Shown here: positions 16,185 to 23,721 of the stretch, one piece after another
Position numbering within the stretch: the first letter of the stretch is position 1
Layout: every line of letters begins with the position of its first letter
Source of the DNA: CAZKRU01 sp964555235
GTDB taxonomy: Bacteria > Verrucomicrobiota > Verrucomicrobiia > Methylacidiphilales > CAMAQI01
DNA: 29,553 nt
Direction: 5' to 3'
Assembly (NCBI GenBank): GCA_964555235.1
Contig: CAZKRU010000053.1
Span: 1 to 29,553 of the forward strand
Translations under genes and position numbers: made by a program
The notes under the pieces: model-generated
Seen by the model: only the letters and a program-made list of their open reading frames with translations
Told to the model about the DNA's origin: nothing
The model's database searches: none

Positions 16185-17168
16185 CTAGCGACGAAAAGAG
16201 AAAAGGGAAAGCAGGAGTCTTAAGGCGCCTGAAATAAAAATCCGGTCCCGGGTTGGAAAGGGATCGGTGATCCAGAACTGAAAGGCTTTGAAAAAACGAG
16301 CCTTTCGGGTTTTCCAATCTGCAGGAGATTCCTTGAGCCACTCCGCGATTTGAAGTCGAGCCTTTCTTCGGCGACATTCGTCGTGAATGGCTTGCGCTGT
16401 TTGGGGGTCTGCAAGTGAGGCAAAATGGAGGGCGAGCGCCGCTTTTTCGCGTTCGGAGACCTCGGTGAGTGTATTGGTTTTGGATTCAAGATGGAGCCGG
16501 AAATGAGCGGACTTAAATGGGGTCACGAGCGGGGGACCGTGGTGGCGAAAGATTTCACAAAAAAGCCATTGGTCCATGGCGTAACGAAGATGGATTGGAA
16601 AATAAGGAAGCGGTGCGGCATCGCGCTTCCAAAAAACTCCGGGTTGAGCGAATTCTTGAGTGGCGACGAAGTCTGCATAGGTCGTGATATGGGGAATCCA
16701 ATTCCATCCCCCTGAATTTCCGGTGCCGACATCGACGGTGGAGGCGAGCCAGTAAGGATTGGTTTCGCGAAAATGGTTGGCGATGTGGAACAAAGTGTTC
16801 GGGTAGAACAGATCATCGCTATTCAAGTAGGCACAGATTTCGCCGGTGGCTCGAGAGAATCCCTGATTCAAGGCGTCGCTCTGTCCCTGATCTGGTTTGC
16901 TTTGAAAGTAGCTCAGGTGTGGGGCGTACTTTTCTAAAAGTGCCGGAGACTCATCCTTGCTTCCTCCATCGATGACGATGTATTCAAGATTTGGATATCT
17001 CTGGAGGAGAACGGATCGCAGCGTCTCTTCGAGATAGGGGCCTTGATTGTAACTGGGAGTGACAATCGTAATTCGAGGCCATCCTCCCGATGGTTCTGGA
17101 GAGGAAGGCTCGGAGGGGGGAGTCCAGGGCCACCCATTTTTTTTCGAGGATGGAAACGAGGAAATCAT
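16185..17168 (-). CDS. Glycosyltransferase family 2
   Basis: The 327 aa protein has a Ser/Pro-rich first 30 residues and then ITIVTPSYNQGPYLEETLRS, VIDGGSKD, QGQSDALNQGFSRATGEI and the metal site LNSDDLFYPN (115-124). FAQPGVFWKRDA and AMDQWLFCEI follow, as in WcaA-like GT2 enzymes. A basic, hydrophobic C-terminus (GALRLLLSLFSFRR) may touch the membrane. It starts 1 base after the previous gene's stop and ends 9 bases before asnB. Its role in assembling the cluster's glycan is inferred from context. Confidence 0.88.
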   Translation of the reverse strand: MISSFPSSKKNGWPWTPPSEPSSPEPSGGWPRITIVTPSYNQGPYLEETLRSVLLQRYPNLEYIVIDGGSKDESPALLEKYAPHLSYFQSKPDQGQSDALNQGFSRATGEICAYLNSDDLFYPNTLFHIANHFRETNPYWLASTVDVGTGNSGGWNWIPHITTYADFVATQEFAQPGVFWKRDAAPLPYFPIHLRYAMDQWLFCEIFRHHGPPLVTPFKSAHFRLHLESKTNTLTEVSEREKAALALHFASLADPQTAQAIHDECRRRKARLQIAEWLKESPADWKTRKARFFKAFQFWITDPFPTRDRIFISGALRLLLSLFSFRR

Positions 17169-17169
17169 A

Positions 17170-18180
17170 TTACCACCCGGTCAATCGAATGAGTGAATCG
17201 ACGAGACGGGTGAATCGATGGCCGAGCTTATTTTGAGTTCGGTGCAGCCAGGCGTGAATGCCTCGATCCAGCGCAGAGCGAGGGTCCTGAAGGGGAACTC
17301 GTGGGAGGTTGGAATTAATTCGTTGATCAATCGCCTCCCAGTCAGTGCTCCAAATCGCTTCACGTCGAAAATGAGCGGGGCCATGCTCCCTGAGCCACGA
17401 GACAATCTGCGCATCCCACCAAAATTCACGATGAGCGCCTTCGACAAGACTCGTCATATCAATTCCCGCCGCTTCATATCCTCGGATCCACTCATCGGGA
17501 AACGGATGAATGGCAGAGGGTGAAATCGCATCCATGTGATGATACATGCGATAAATTGCGACACCACTCCGCGGTTTGTTAAGACGTTCCCAGCATTGAT
17601 ACCAATCATGCTTTCGTTTCATGCGGGGCCAATCGACATATTGGTAATGGAGAATCGGAAGTCGATTGAGTCGTACGGAAGGGGCATGAGGTGGGACTGG
17701 AAGTCGAGGGCTGTGAATGCTGACTCCCGTGTGCTCGGCGCCGTCGTCGAGATAAGCGCAAGGAGTCATGCTTTGCATCATCCAATAGCGCGTAAATCCT
17801 GGAAAAATATTGGCATGTGAAAAATAAAAGGCGGTTCCCGGAGTGGCAGACAAAAGGGTTTTCCATTCCGGTTGCGTCGCATAGTCGGCTGCGAGCATTT
17901 CATCGGCGTCGAGGGCGATCAAAAGTCGGGGACCCGGGATTTTTCGGGCGGCTTCCAAGAGAAGTTTTTGACGCTCCGGCTCGTTAAACTTAGGTTGGGG
18001 ATTTTCAATGAGAATGACTTTGGGATGTCGCCGCGCGATTTCGCGGGATCCGTCGGTGGAACCTTGATCGCAAATAATGATGTGATCCGCCCATTGGGAA
18101 GCACATTGAAGGAATCGTTCGAGGATCCAAGATTCATTTTTAACCGGAGTCAGGCAGACGAGGGTGGGGCGGGAATTCAT
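17170..18180 (-). CDS. Glycosyltransferase family 2
   Basis: The 336 aa protein begins RPTLVCLTPVKNESWILERF, with CDQGSTDGSREIA and the metal-binding LDADEML (90-96). The remaining part is rich in Trp, His and Tyr (residues about 140-280), unlike the other two GT2 enzymes here. I take the ATG at 18180, which forms an ATGA overlap with the Wzt-type gene; a 14-residue longer start at 18222 is possible. Such KNE-type GT2 proteins are common in O-antigen clusters. Donor and acceptor are unknown. Confidence 0.86.
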   Translation of the reverse strand: MNSRPTLVCLTPVKNESWILERFLQCASQWADHIIICDQGSTDGSREIARRHPKVILIENPQPKFNEPERQKLLLEAARKIPGPRLLIALDADEMLAADYATQPEWKTLLSATPGTAFYFSHANIFPGFTRYWMMQSMTPCAYLDDGAEHTGVSIHSPRLPVPPHAPSVRLNRLPILHYQYVDWPRMKRKHDWYQCWERLNKPRSGVAIYRMYHHMDAISPSAIHPFPDEWIRGYEAAGIDMTSLVEGAHREFWWDAQIVSWLREHGPAHFRREAIWSTDWEAIDQRINSNLPRVPLQDPRSALDRGIHAWLHRTQNKLGHRFTRLVDSLIRLTGW

Positions 18181-19367
18181 GAAAGAATTTCCAGAGGAAC
18201 TTCCCAAGAGCCGTACCCCCATGATTGTTGCATCACTTCCTTGGTCCCGTCGACCGGAGGATGGGAGATTTCAAAGGAGAGGCAATCTTGCACTCGATCA
18301 AAACATTCTGCAGCGGGTTGAGTCAGGGCGATACTGAGATGATAAGTTCCCAAGGCCATATGCTGAGTTGAAAAACGGGTTTTGATGATCGTTTCTCCAG
18401 ACTCGAGCGAGACCATTTTGCGCGAGTCAAGAACACCGAGCGATGCGTACGCCACGCTCGCTCCGGTGAGATCCATGAATCGAATTTCCACCGCGGTGGT
18501 TCGCTTTGCCTTGGAATGAATCCGAAGGTGAAGTTCTACCGATCGATTGTTTTCTTCGGTAACCTCCGCATACGTCAGGGTTGGAATTCCTTCCGGGTGG
18601 GGAGCATGCGAATAAGTGCCATGACGTTGGATTTCATCGAGGTACCTCTTGACGACATCTCCGATGGCACCGTCTTTTTCGATATGACCGGATTTAAGTA
18701 GAATTCCCCGTTGGCAGTGGGCTTGAATTTGACTCAGGTTATGGCTGACGAGGAAAACCGTACGTCCGCTCTGGGTATAAGTGCCAATGCGGCCTAAACA
18801 CTTTTTTTGAAATGCCATGTCTCCGACGGCGAGGACTTCGTCAATCAGGAGTACTTCGGTTTCCAGGTGAGCGGCAACTGAGAAAGCGAGCTTCACGTAC
18901 ATCCCGCTTGAGTAATGTTTGACTGGAGTGTCGATAAAGCTTTCGACTTCTGCAAAGTGAACGATCTCATCAAATTTCATGCGAATCTCTGCACGGTGCA
19001 TTCCGAGAATGGCGCCATTGAGGAAAATATTTTCGCGCCCACTGAGTTCGCCGTGAAATCCGGTTCCCACTTCAAGAAGGCTCGCTACTCTTCCTCGAAT
19101 CCGAATTTGACCTTCACTCGGCTCGGTAATGCGACTTAAGAGTTTGAGCAGGGTCGATTTTCCGGCGCCATTGCGGCCAATGAGGCCGACGACCTCGCCT
19201 TGTTTGACTTCAAAATTGAGATGTCGGAGCGCCCAAAAATCTCGTGTGTGGGCGGGACTTTTCCGTTTTTTTCGGGAGAAACTGAGAAGATCTCGAAACG
19301 TCTGATACTTTGCGGAGGGAGTGGCTCCGATCCGGTATTGCTTACTGAGATTTGTGACGGAGACCAT
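18177..19367 (-). CDS. wzt: Polysaccharide ABC exporter ATP-binding protein, Wzt type
   Basis: The 396 aa protein is the ATPase of an O-antigen or teichoic-acid-type exporter. Walker A is GRNGAGKST (64-72), the signature SSGMYVKLAF (153-162), Walker B LLIDE (173-177) and switch His209 in VSHNL. The extra region from about residue 260 to the end, with ITLTYAEVTEENN-like and YASLGVLDSRKM strands, fits a Wzt C-terminal beta-sandwich, which in known systems binds the capped glycan end before export. I start at the ATG at 19367; upstream codons look non-coding. A matching Wzm permease gene, normally adjacent, is absent from the window. Confidence 0.9.
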   Translation of the reverse strand: MVSVTNLSKQYRIGATPSAKYQTFRDLLSFSRKKRKSPAHTRDFWALRHLNFEVKQGEVVGLIGRNGAGKSTLLKLLSRITEPSEGQIRIRGRVASLLEVGTGFHGELSGRENIFLNGAILGMHRAEIRMKFDEIVHFAEVESFIDTPVKHYSSGMYVKLAFSVAAHLETEVLLIDEVLAVGDMAFQKKCLGRIGTYTQSGRTVFLVSHNLSQIQAHCQRGILLKSGHIEKDGAIGDVVKRYLDEIQRHGTYSHAPHPEGIPTLTYAEVTEENNRSVELHLRIHSKAKRTTAVEIRFMDLTGASVAYASLGVLDSRKMVSLESGETIIKTRFSTQHMALGTYHLSIALTQPAAECFDRVQDCLSFEISHPPVDGTKEVMQQSWGYGSWEVPLEILS

Positions 19368-19447
19368 CGGATTTAAGAAAACATGATTGTCATGTCGGTG
19401 AATAATGATCGTAGAGAAGTGGGATGAGAGGTCTAGCCAAAAAAGGA

Positions 19448-20185
19448 TTACGACGGCTTCCGTGAAACCCACGCAATTCCGAATCCTTGGTTCTCCACGA
19501 GTTTTTCGAAAACGTAGCCCAAATTCTCGAGGGTTTGACGTAAGTGATCGAGGGTTCGGCCTTCGGTGAGATGGTATTCCATGTGAATTCGGTTGATTTT
19601 TGAAAAAGGGGCTGGATTTTGAAAAATTTCCCACTCGGCTCCTTCGCAATCGAGCTTGAGCAGGTCGACTTCCCCTCCGGGAAAGGCAGCGACCACTTCG
19701 GTAAGTGGGAGAATTCGAATCGATCCGGATTCCACCAGTCTGGTCTGGGCAAAGGTCGAATCACTCCGATCAATGATTTCCGCTTGGCCGGCACTCGATC
19801 CGATGCCTGCCTGAGTTAATTGAACGGAGGTCGAGCGAAGATTCTCCTGAGCGAAGGGAAAGGTTCTCGGATTCGGTTCAAAGGCGTGAATGATTGCAGT
19901 AGGGAAGTGATGGTTTGCGAGAAGTGAGAAGAGGCCGCAATTGGATCCGATATCGAGAACGGTTCGGGGTGGGTGAGGGAGAGTGCGAAGACCGTATTCA
20001 TCGTCGAAGACGAGATTAATGAAGTCATATGAATTGCTCGGCTCTTCCGGGGATCGATAGGAAAAAGTTTGAGTTCCCAAACGAAATGTTGTGGGGCAAT
20101 GAAATCGTGATGTGCCTGTGAACCAAAGGCCGCATTGCTGTGCTTTGAAAAACCGTCGAACCAGTAAATGGAGACGAGAGGTCAT
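19448..20185 (-). CDS. FkbM-family SAM-dependent methyltransferase
   Basis: The 245 aa protein has the SAM-binding motif TVLDIGSNCGLFSLLA (75-90), HAFEPNPRTFPFAQENL, and the FkbM marker VDLLKLDCEGAEWEIF, with HMEYHL after it. FkbM enzymes O-methylate sugars or polyketides. It is the first gene of the reverse-strand cluster, 80 bases ahead of the Wzt-type gene. Methylation at a glycan's end can cap it and signal export to a Wzt with a C-terminal binding domain, so this neighbourhood is consistent with such a pair; that is inference. Confidence 0.87.
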   Translation of the reverse strand: MTSRLHLLVRRFFKAQQCGLWFTGTSRFHCPTTFRLGTQTFSYRSPEEPSNSYDFINLVFDDEYGLRTLPHPPRTVLDIGSNCGLFSLLANHHFPTAIIHAFEPNPRTFPFAQENLRSTSVQLTQAGIGSSAGQAEIIDRSDSTFAQTRLVESGSIRILPLTEVVAAFPGGEVDLLKLDCEGAEWEIFQNPAPFSKINRIHMEYHLTEGRTLDHLRQTLENLGYVFEKLVENQGFGIAWVSRKPS

Positions 20186-20291
20186 TCTAAATGAAAAATG
20201 TGGAGAAGGTTGTGATGGATGGCGATCTAATTTCTTTCGAAAATAATGATTTGAGAAATTTCCCGGGCTCTCCCATGCTTCCGGCCAATCT

Positions 20292-21359
20292 ATGAGTGTT
20301 GCGTTGATTACGGGGTCGGCCGGTTTGATCGGATCTGAGGCGGTTCTGCATTTTGCGGAGCGGGGTTTGGAGGTGGTCGGGGTTGATAATGATTTCCGAA
20401 AGGTTTTTTTCGGAGAGGAAGCTTCGACGGCATGGAATCAAGAACGACTTTCCAAGGCATTGGGGGTTCGCTACCGCCATGTGACATTGGATATTCGCAA
20501 TGCGGAAGGGATGCAGGCGCTTTTTGCGGAGTACGGGAAGAAAATTTCACTGGTCATCCATACGGCGGCGCAACCGTCTCACGATTGGGCGGCCCGGGAT
20601 CCGCAGATGGATTTTACGGTGAATGCGAACGGGACGTTGAATGTTCTGGAAGCCGCCCGGAAGCATTCTCCGGAGGCTCCGTTTATTTTTACTTCGACGA
20701 ATAAAGTTTATGGAGATCGCCCAAATTTTCTTCCACTGGTCGAAGGCGCAAAACGATGGGAGATAGAGAAGGGACATTCCTTTGAGGCTGGAATTCCGGA
20801 GGAGATGTCGATTGACCAGAATCTCCACAGTCTTTTTGGGGCTTCAAAAGTCGCTGCGGACGTATTAGTGCAGGAGTATGGCCGTTATTTTGGAATGAAG
20901 ACGGCTTGTTTTCGAGGAGGGTGTTTGACGGGGCCGCATCACTCCGGGGCGCAGTTGCACGGTTTTCTGGCGTACTTAATGAAGTGTGCGATGAAGGGAG
21001 ATTCGTACACGGTCTTTGGTTACAAGGGAAAACAGGTTCGGGATAATATTCACTGCGCTGATTTGATTCAGGCGTTCGATTGCTTTTTCAACGCCCCCCG
21101 GGTGGCGGAAGTTTATAATATGGGCGGAGGCCGTTACAGTAATTGCTCAATGTTGGAAGCGATTGAAATGGCGGAGTCGATTTCCGGACGGAAGATGAAT
21201 TGGACGTATCAGGAGCAAAACCGTGTGGGCGATCACATCTGGTGGATTTCAGGGCTTTCGAAATTTGAGAAGCATTACCCTCAATGGAAAATTCGCCATA
21301 CGATTCAGGATATTTTCAAGGATATCTACGAGACGAATCGCGCAAAGTGGCTGAAGTAG
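20292..21359 (+). CDS. NAD-dependent sugar epimerase/dehydratase, CDP-tyvelose epimerase-like
   Basis: The 355 aa SDR protein has an NAD-binding GSAGLIGS (8-15), VDNDFRK, HTAAQPSHDWA and FTSTNKVYGD (133-142). GKQVRDNIHCADLI resembles the CDP-paratose 2-epimerase (RfbE) group. The YxxxK catalytic tyrosine position is Phe182 in LFGASK, with Lys186 retained; closely related proteins I recall share this Phe, so it may define the subfamily. It is divergent from the glycan cluster with a 106-base shared gap. Likely role: supplying a modified nucleotide sugar for that glycan. The exact substrate is open. Confidence 0.85.
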   Translation: MSVALITGSAGLIGSEAVLHFAERGLEVVGVDNDFRKVFFGEEASTAWNQERLSKALGVRYRHVTLDIRNAEGMQALFAEYGKKISLVIHTAAQPSHDWAARDPQMDFTVNANGTLNVLEAARKHSPEAPFIFTSTNKVYGDRPNFLPLVEGAKRWEIEKGHSFEAGIPEEMSIDQNLHSLFGASKVAADVLVQEYGRYFGMKTACFRGGCLTGPHHSGAQLHGFLAYLMKCAMKGDSYTVFGYKGKQVRDNIHCADLIQAFDCFFNAPRVAEVYNMGGGRYSNCSMLEAIEMAESISGRKMNWTYQEQNRVGDHIWWISGLSKFEKHYPQWKIRHTIQDIFKDIYETNRAKWLK

Positions 21360-21369
21360 GCTCGCTGGA

Positions 21370-21780
21370 TTAATGAGGCCAAGGATTCAGTAGTTGAGCC
21401 TCGAAGAAGTCCGAGGTGTTTCGAGTTACGACGGTCAGGCCCCAATGGAGTGCGGTTGCTTCTATCATGCTATCTAAAACAGGGAGCCGATGTCCCTTGC
21501 GTTGAGCATTTCCAGAAAGCAAAGCCCATCGGCTTGCGACCTCTTTGTCAAAGGACAAAAGGCGGCCTTCAATCTCATGAATCATTTCTTTAAAGGATTT
21601 TTCCAGATGACGTTTTCTTTTTCCTGAGGGCAATAAAGTGATCCCTCTTTCAATTTCTCCAATCGTAATCGTACTCAAAAAGCAGTTTTCTTCGTGCTCT
21701 CGAATCCATTGAATCACAGAAGGTTCTGGAGCGGGTTTCATCAATTCAGAAACCGCATTGGTATCAAGAAGAAAGCTCAC
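21370..21780 (-). CDS. vapC: VapC-type PIN-domain toxin
   Basis: The 136 aa ribonuclease-type toxin begins FLLDTNAVSELMKP. The acidic quartet that binds Mg is Asp6, Glu42 (TIGEIERG), Asp103 (LPVLDSMIEA) and Asp124 (RNTSDF). All four are present, so it should be active against RNA. It starts with GTG at 21780, overlapping the vapB stop by 4 bases (GTGA), the usual coupling that keeps antitoxin ahead of toxin. It ends 10 bases from the convergent epimerase. The RNA target is not deducible. Confidence 0.92.
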   Translation of the reverse strand: MSFLLDTNAVSELMKPAPEPSVIQWIREHEENCFLSTITIGEIERGITLLPSGKRKRHLEKSFKEMIHEIEGRLLSFDKEVASRWALLSGNAQRKGHRLPVLDSMIEATALHWGLTVVTRNTSDFFEAQLLNPWPH

Positions 21781-22007
21781 AGTTGGATATTTCGAGCCGG
21801 TTCAACAAGGCGCTCGAATTGAAATCCCTTCATTTTTTGGAAAGCATTAACGAGCCCTTGTTTTTTTTGTTTGCGGATGGGTCGCAGAAGAATGTCCGCA
21901 TCCGATGAACAAAGCACGATGAGATCGTCGCCTGTTTTTAATCCGAGCAGATCTCTGACATCGCGAGGGATCACAATTTGTCCTTTTGCGGAGAGAGTTG
22001 TTGTCAT
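21777..22007 (-). CDS. vapB: VapB-type antitoxin, AbrB/SpoVT DNA-binding domain
   Basis: The 76 aa protein has an N-terminal swapped-hairpin AbrB domain: TTLSAKGQIVIPRDVRDLLG, then LKTGDDLIVL. The C-terminal basic and hydrophobic tail (KQKKQGLVNAFQKMKGF) would wrap the VapC toxin. It is the first gene of the vapBC operon and its ATG lies within a palindromic operator. Binding there by the VapBC complex should repress the operon. No leader or ribosome site is visible, which suggests a leaderless message. Confidence 0.93.
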   Translation of the reverse strand: MTTTLSAKGQIVIPRDVRDLLGLKTGDDLIVLCSSDADILLRPIRKQKKQGLVNAFQKMKGFQFERLVEPARNIQL

Positions 22008-22030
22008 AAAGTAAGATTATCTTACTTTAT
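22006..22030. promoter_or_regulatory. vapBC operator palindrome
   Basis: This is a perfect inverted repeat of two 12-base arms (ATAAAGTAAGAT and ATCTTACTTTAT) around one central T at 22018. Its inner end includes the A and T of the vapB ATG. AbrB-type antitoxins bind such palindromes, so autoregulation is likely. Confidence 0.82.
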
Positions 22031-22041
22031 CGGATTGTCAA
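22014..22041 (-). promoter_or_regulatory. Probable vapBC promoter
   Basis: On the reverse strand TTGACA (22036-22041, a perfect -35) is followed by a 16-base spacer and TAATCT (22014-22019). The -10 lies within the operator palindrome, and the expected start site falls at or next to the vapB ATG. Confidence 0.55.
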
Positions 22042-22093
22042 TCGGGCGGCTAGAACAAGTTGATGAAATCGGTAGCCGCGGGTTTTTGAATCA

Positions 22094-22152
22094 GGAACTC
22101 ACGAACTCAGGAGGATCCCGTCTGCGTTTTGTTTCTTGAGTTCCTGAGTTCC
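22094..22152. repeat. Inverted repeat between vapB and plsC
   Basis: Arms 22094-22111 (GGAACTCACGAACTCAGG) and 22135-22152 pair in 16 of 18 positions with a 23-base loop. Each arm is itself a near-tandem of GAACTCA. TTTTT follows on the + side, but no + strand gene ends nearby. A small repetitive element seems more likely than a terminator. Confidence 0.6.
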
Positions 22153-22202
22153 AGATTTTTAAAACTCCGAGGATCGCTAAAGATCAAAGCGAAGAGACCT
22201 TC

Positions 22203-22889
22203 CTACCGATTAGGATCTTCCACAAATCGAACGGGAGCGTCTTGGGGCATTTCTTCTGGTCGAATCTGGTAGGTTTCGATCATCCATTGTTTGTTCTTTC
22301 GAATGGATTGGAGGATTCGATCGGCAAAGCTTTCGCTGGATTCCTCCGGACCGGCGGTGAGCGGGGGGCTGTAGCGAATGAAAACGCGTGGGCGGCGTAA
22401 GTAGTTTTTCCACTGATAGAGTTGATCCGCGCCAAGAATGGTTGCAGGAACGACCGGGACGCCAGCAGCCATGGCGAGTGCAGCGGTTCCACTTGGAATC
22501 GGAGCTTCGTTGAGGATGGAGTCTTCAGCGAAGCGGATTCCCTTTTCAGGAAAAACACCGACGAATCGCCCCATTTTTAATCGTTGAAGCGCCCATCGAA
22601 TCGCCGGTCGATCCATTTTGATGCGATTGAACGGATAGGAGTTGTTGGCGCGAAAAAAGCGATCAATGATCGGGTTTTTGAAGAAATCATCCAAGGCGAG
22701 GTAGTCGATAGGCCGTTCCAGCGGGTATCCGTATAGAGGAGGATCAAAGTGACTGATATGGTTTCCGACCATGAGGGCGGCGCTTCCGAAGGGCGGAACG
22801 TTTTCCACTCCTGAAGCATAAATTTGGGCGACAGCGGGGCCGAGGGGCCGTGCAATCGCTGCGGTCAGGGCGTACCAGCCGTCACTCAT
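22203..22889 (-). CDS. plsC: 1-acylglycerol-3-phosphate acyltransferase-like protein
   Basis: The 228 aa membrane-associated acyltransferase probably makes phosphatidic acid from lysophosphatidic acid. It has the catalytic NHISHFD (HxxxxD type), the substrate-binding VGVFPEKGIR and the downstream GVPVVPATILGA. The third motif differs from the textbook FPEGTR in having Lys after Glu and Gly-Ile before Arg. It overlaps tatC by 8 bases, so the two share a transcript. An activity towards other lysolipids cannot be excluded. Confidence 0.85.
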   Translation of the reverse strand: MSDGWYALTAAIARPLGPAVAQIYASGVENVPPFGSAALMVGNHISHFDPPLYGYPLERPIDYLALDDFFKNPIIDRFFRANNSYPFNRIKMDRPAIRWALQRLKMGRFVGVFPEKGIRFAEDSILNEAPIPSGTAALAMAAGVPVVPATILGADQLYQWKNYLRRPRVFIRYSPPLTAGPEESSESFADRILQSIRKNKQWMIETYQIRPEEMPQDAPVRFVEDPNR

Positions 22890-23622
22890 GAGCTTCCTTA
22901 CGCTCGCGCCACAAGGTCAACCAGATGGTGACTTCGTAAAGGAGGTACATTGGAATGCTCAGGAGCATGAGAGAGAAAACATCGCTGGTTGGGGTAATGA
23001 TGGCGGCAAAAATCAAGATCGCGATGATCGAATGACGGCGTCCCGATTTGAGCATTTCATGGGAAACAATTCCGAGAAAATTCAAGAGCATGATGACCAA
23101 CGGTAGTTCAAACGAGATCCCGAAGGCGAGAAGCATCTGGAGGATGAATTCCATGTAATTTTGAATGGTCCACTCGGTTTGAAATCCGAACCACTCGTTG
23201 TAATCGAAGAAAAACTGAAGGGTTTTCGGGAGCAGGATGAAATAGCAAAAAAGGACACCGGAGAGAAAGAGGAGGGCGCCACTCAGAAAGGTTGGGAGTA
23301 GAAATTGTTTCTCCTTGGGGCTCAGCGCTGGAAGGAGGTAGGTGCCGAGAAAGTAGAGAATAAAGGGAAGCGCCAGGAGGATCCCTCCAGAAAAGCTGAT
23401 CTCGAGATGAATGGAAAAGGGGTCCAGAACTCCGAGAACCCGAAGGAAGGTTTCCGGGTTCTTCCCGGCAACGCGGAGGGGATGGGTGATGAGTTGAAGG
23501 AGTTCCTTGGTATAAATTGCGGAGATGGTCATCCCAATGGCGAGCGCGATACAGGAGCGGACAATGACCCAACGCAAGTCTTCCAGATGCTCGAGAAATG
23601 ATTTGGGCTCGTCAGGATTCAC
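22882..23622 (-). CDS. tatC: Sec-independent protein translocase TatC
   Basis: The 246 aa six-helix membrane protein recognises twin-arginine signal peptides. Landmarks are FLEHLEDLR (9-17) at the N-terminus, LPFILYFLGTYLLPALSPKEK in the first periplasmic-loop region, FGISFELPLVIM with its conserved glutamate, and IITPTSDVFSLMLLSIPMYLLYE near the end. The start codon is GTG at 23622. No tatA or tatB gene is visible next to it. It leads a two-gene unit with plsC. Confidence 0.95.
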   Translation of the reverse strand: MNPDEPKSFLEHLEDLRWVIVRSCIALAIGMTISAIYTKELLQLITHPLRVAGKNPETFLRVLGVLDPFSIHLEISFSGGILLALPFILYFLGTYLLPALSPKEKQFLLPTFLSGALLFLSGVLFCYFILLPKTLQFFFDYNEWFGFQTEWTIQNYMEFILQMLLAFGISFELPLVIMLLNFLGIVSHEMLKSGRRHSIIAILIFAAIITPTSDVFSLMLLSIPMYLLYEVTIWLTLWRERKEAHE

Positions 23623-23721
23623 CGCCCTCGGTTATGCCGTCAAAATCGGGAATGACAATCCAAGGTTTTTTCCCTTTTGTTTCGGGACGCTTTTCTGCTT
23701 CAATGCCGGACTTGACTGACC

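Noticed and set aside
19368..19649. In-frame N-terminal extension of the Wzt-type ATPase
   Set aside because: It runs into the FkbM gene region and does not resemble ABC proteins; MVSVTNLSKQYRIG is the normal start.
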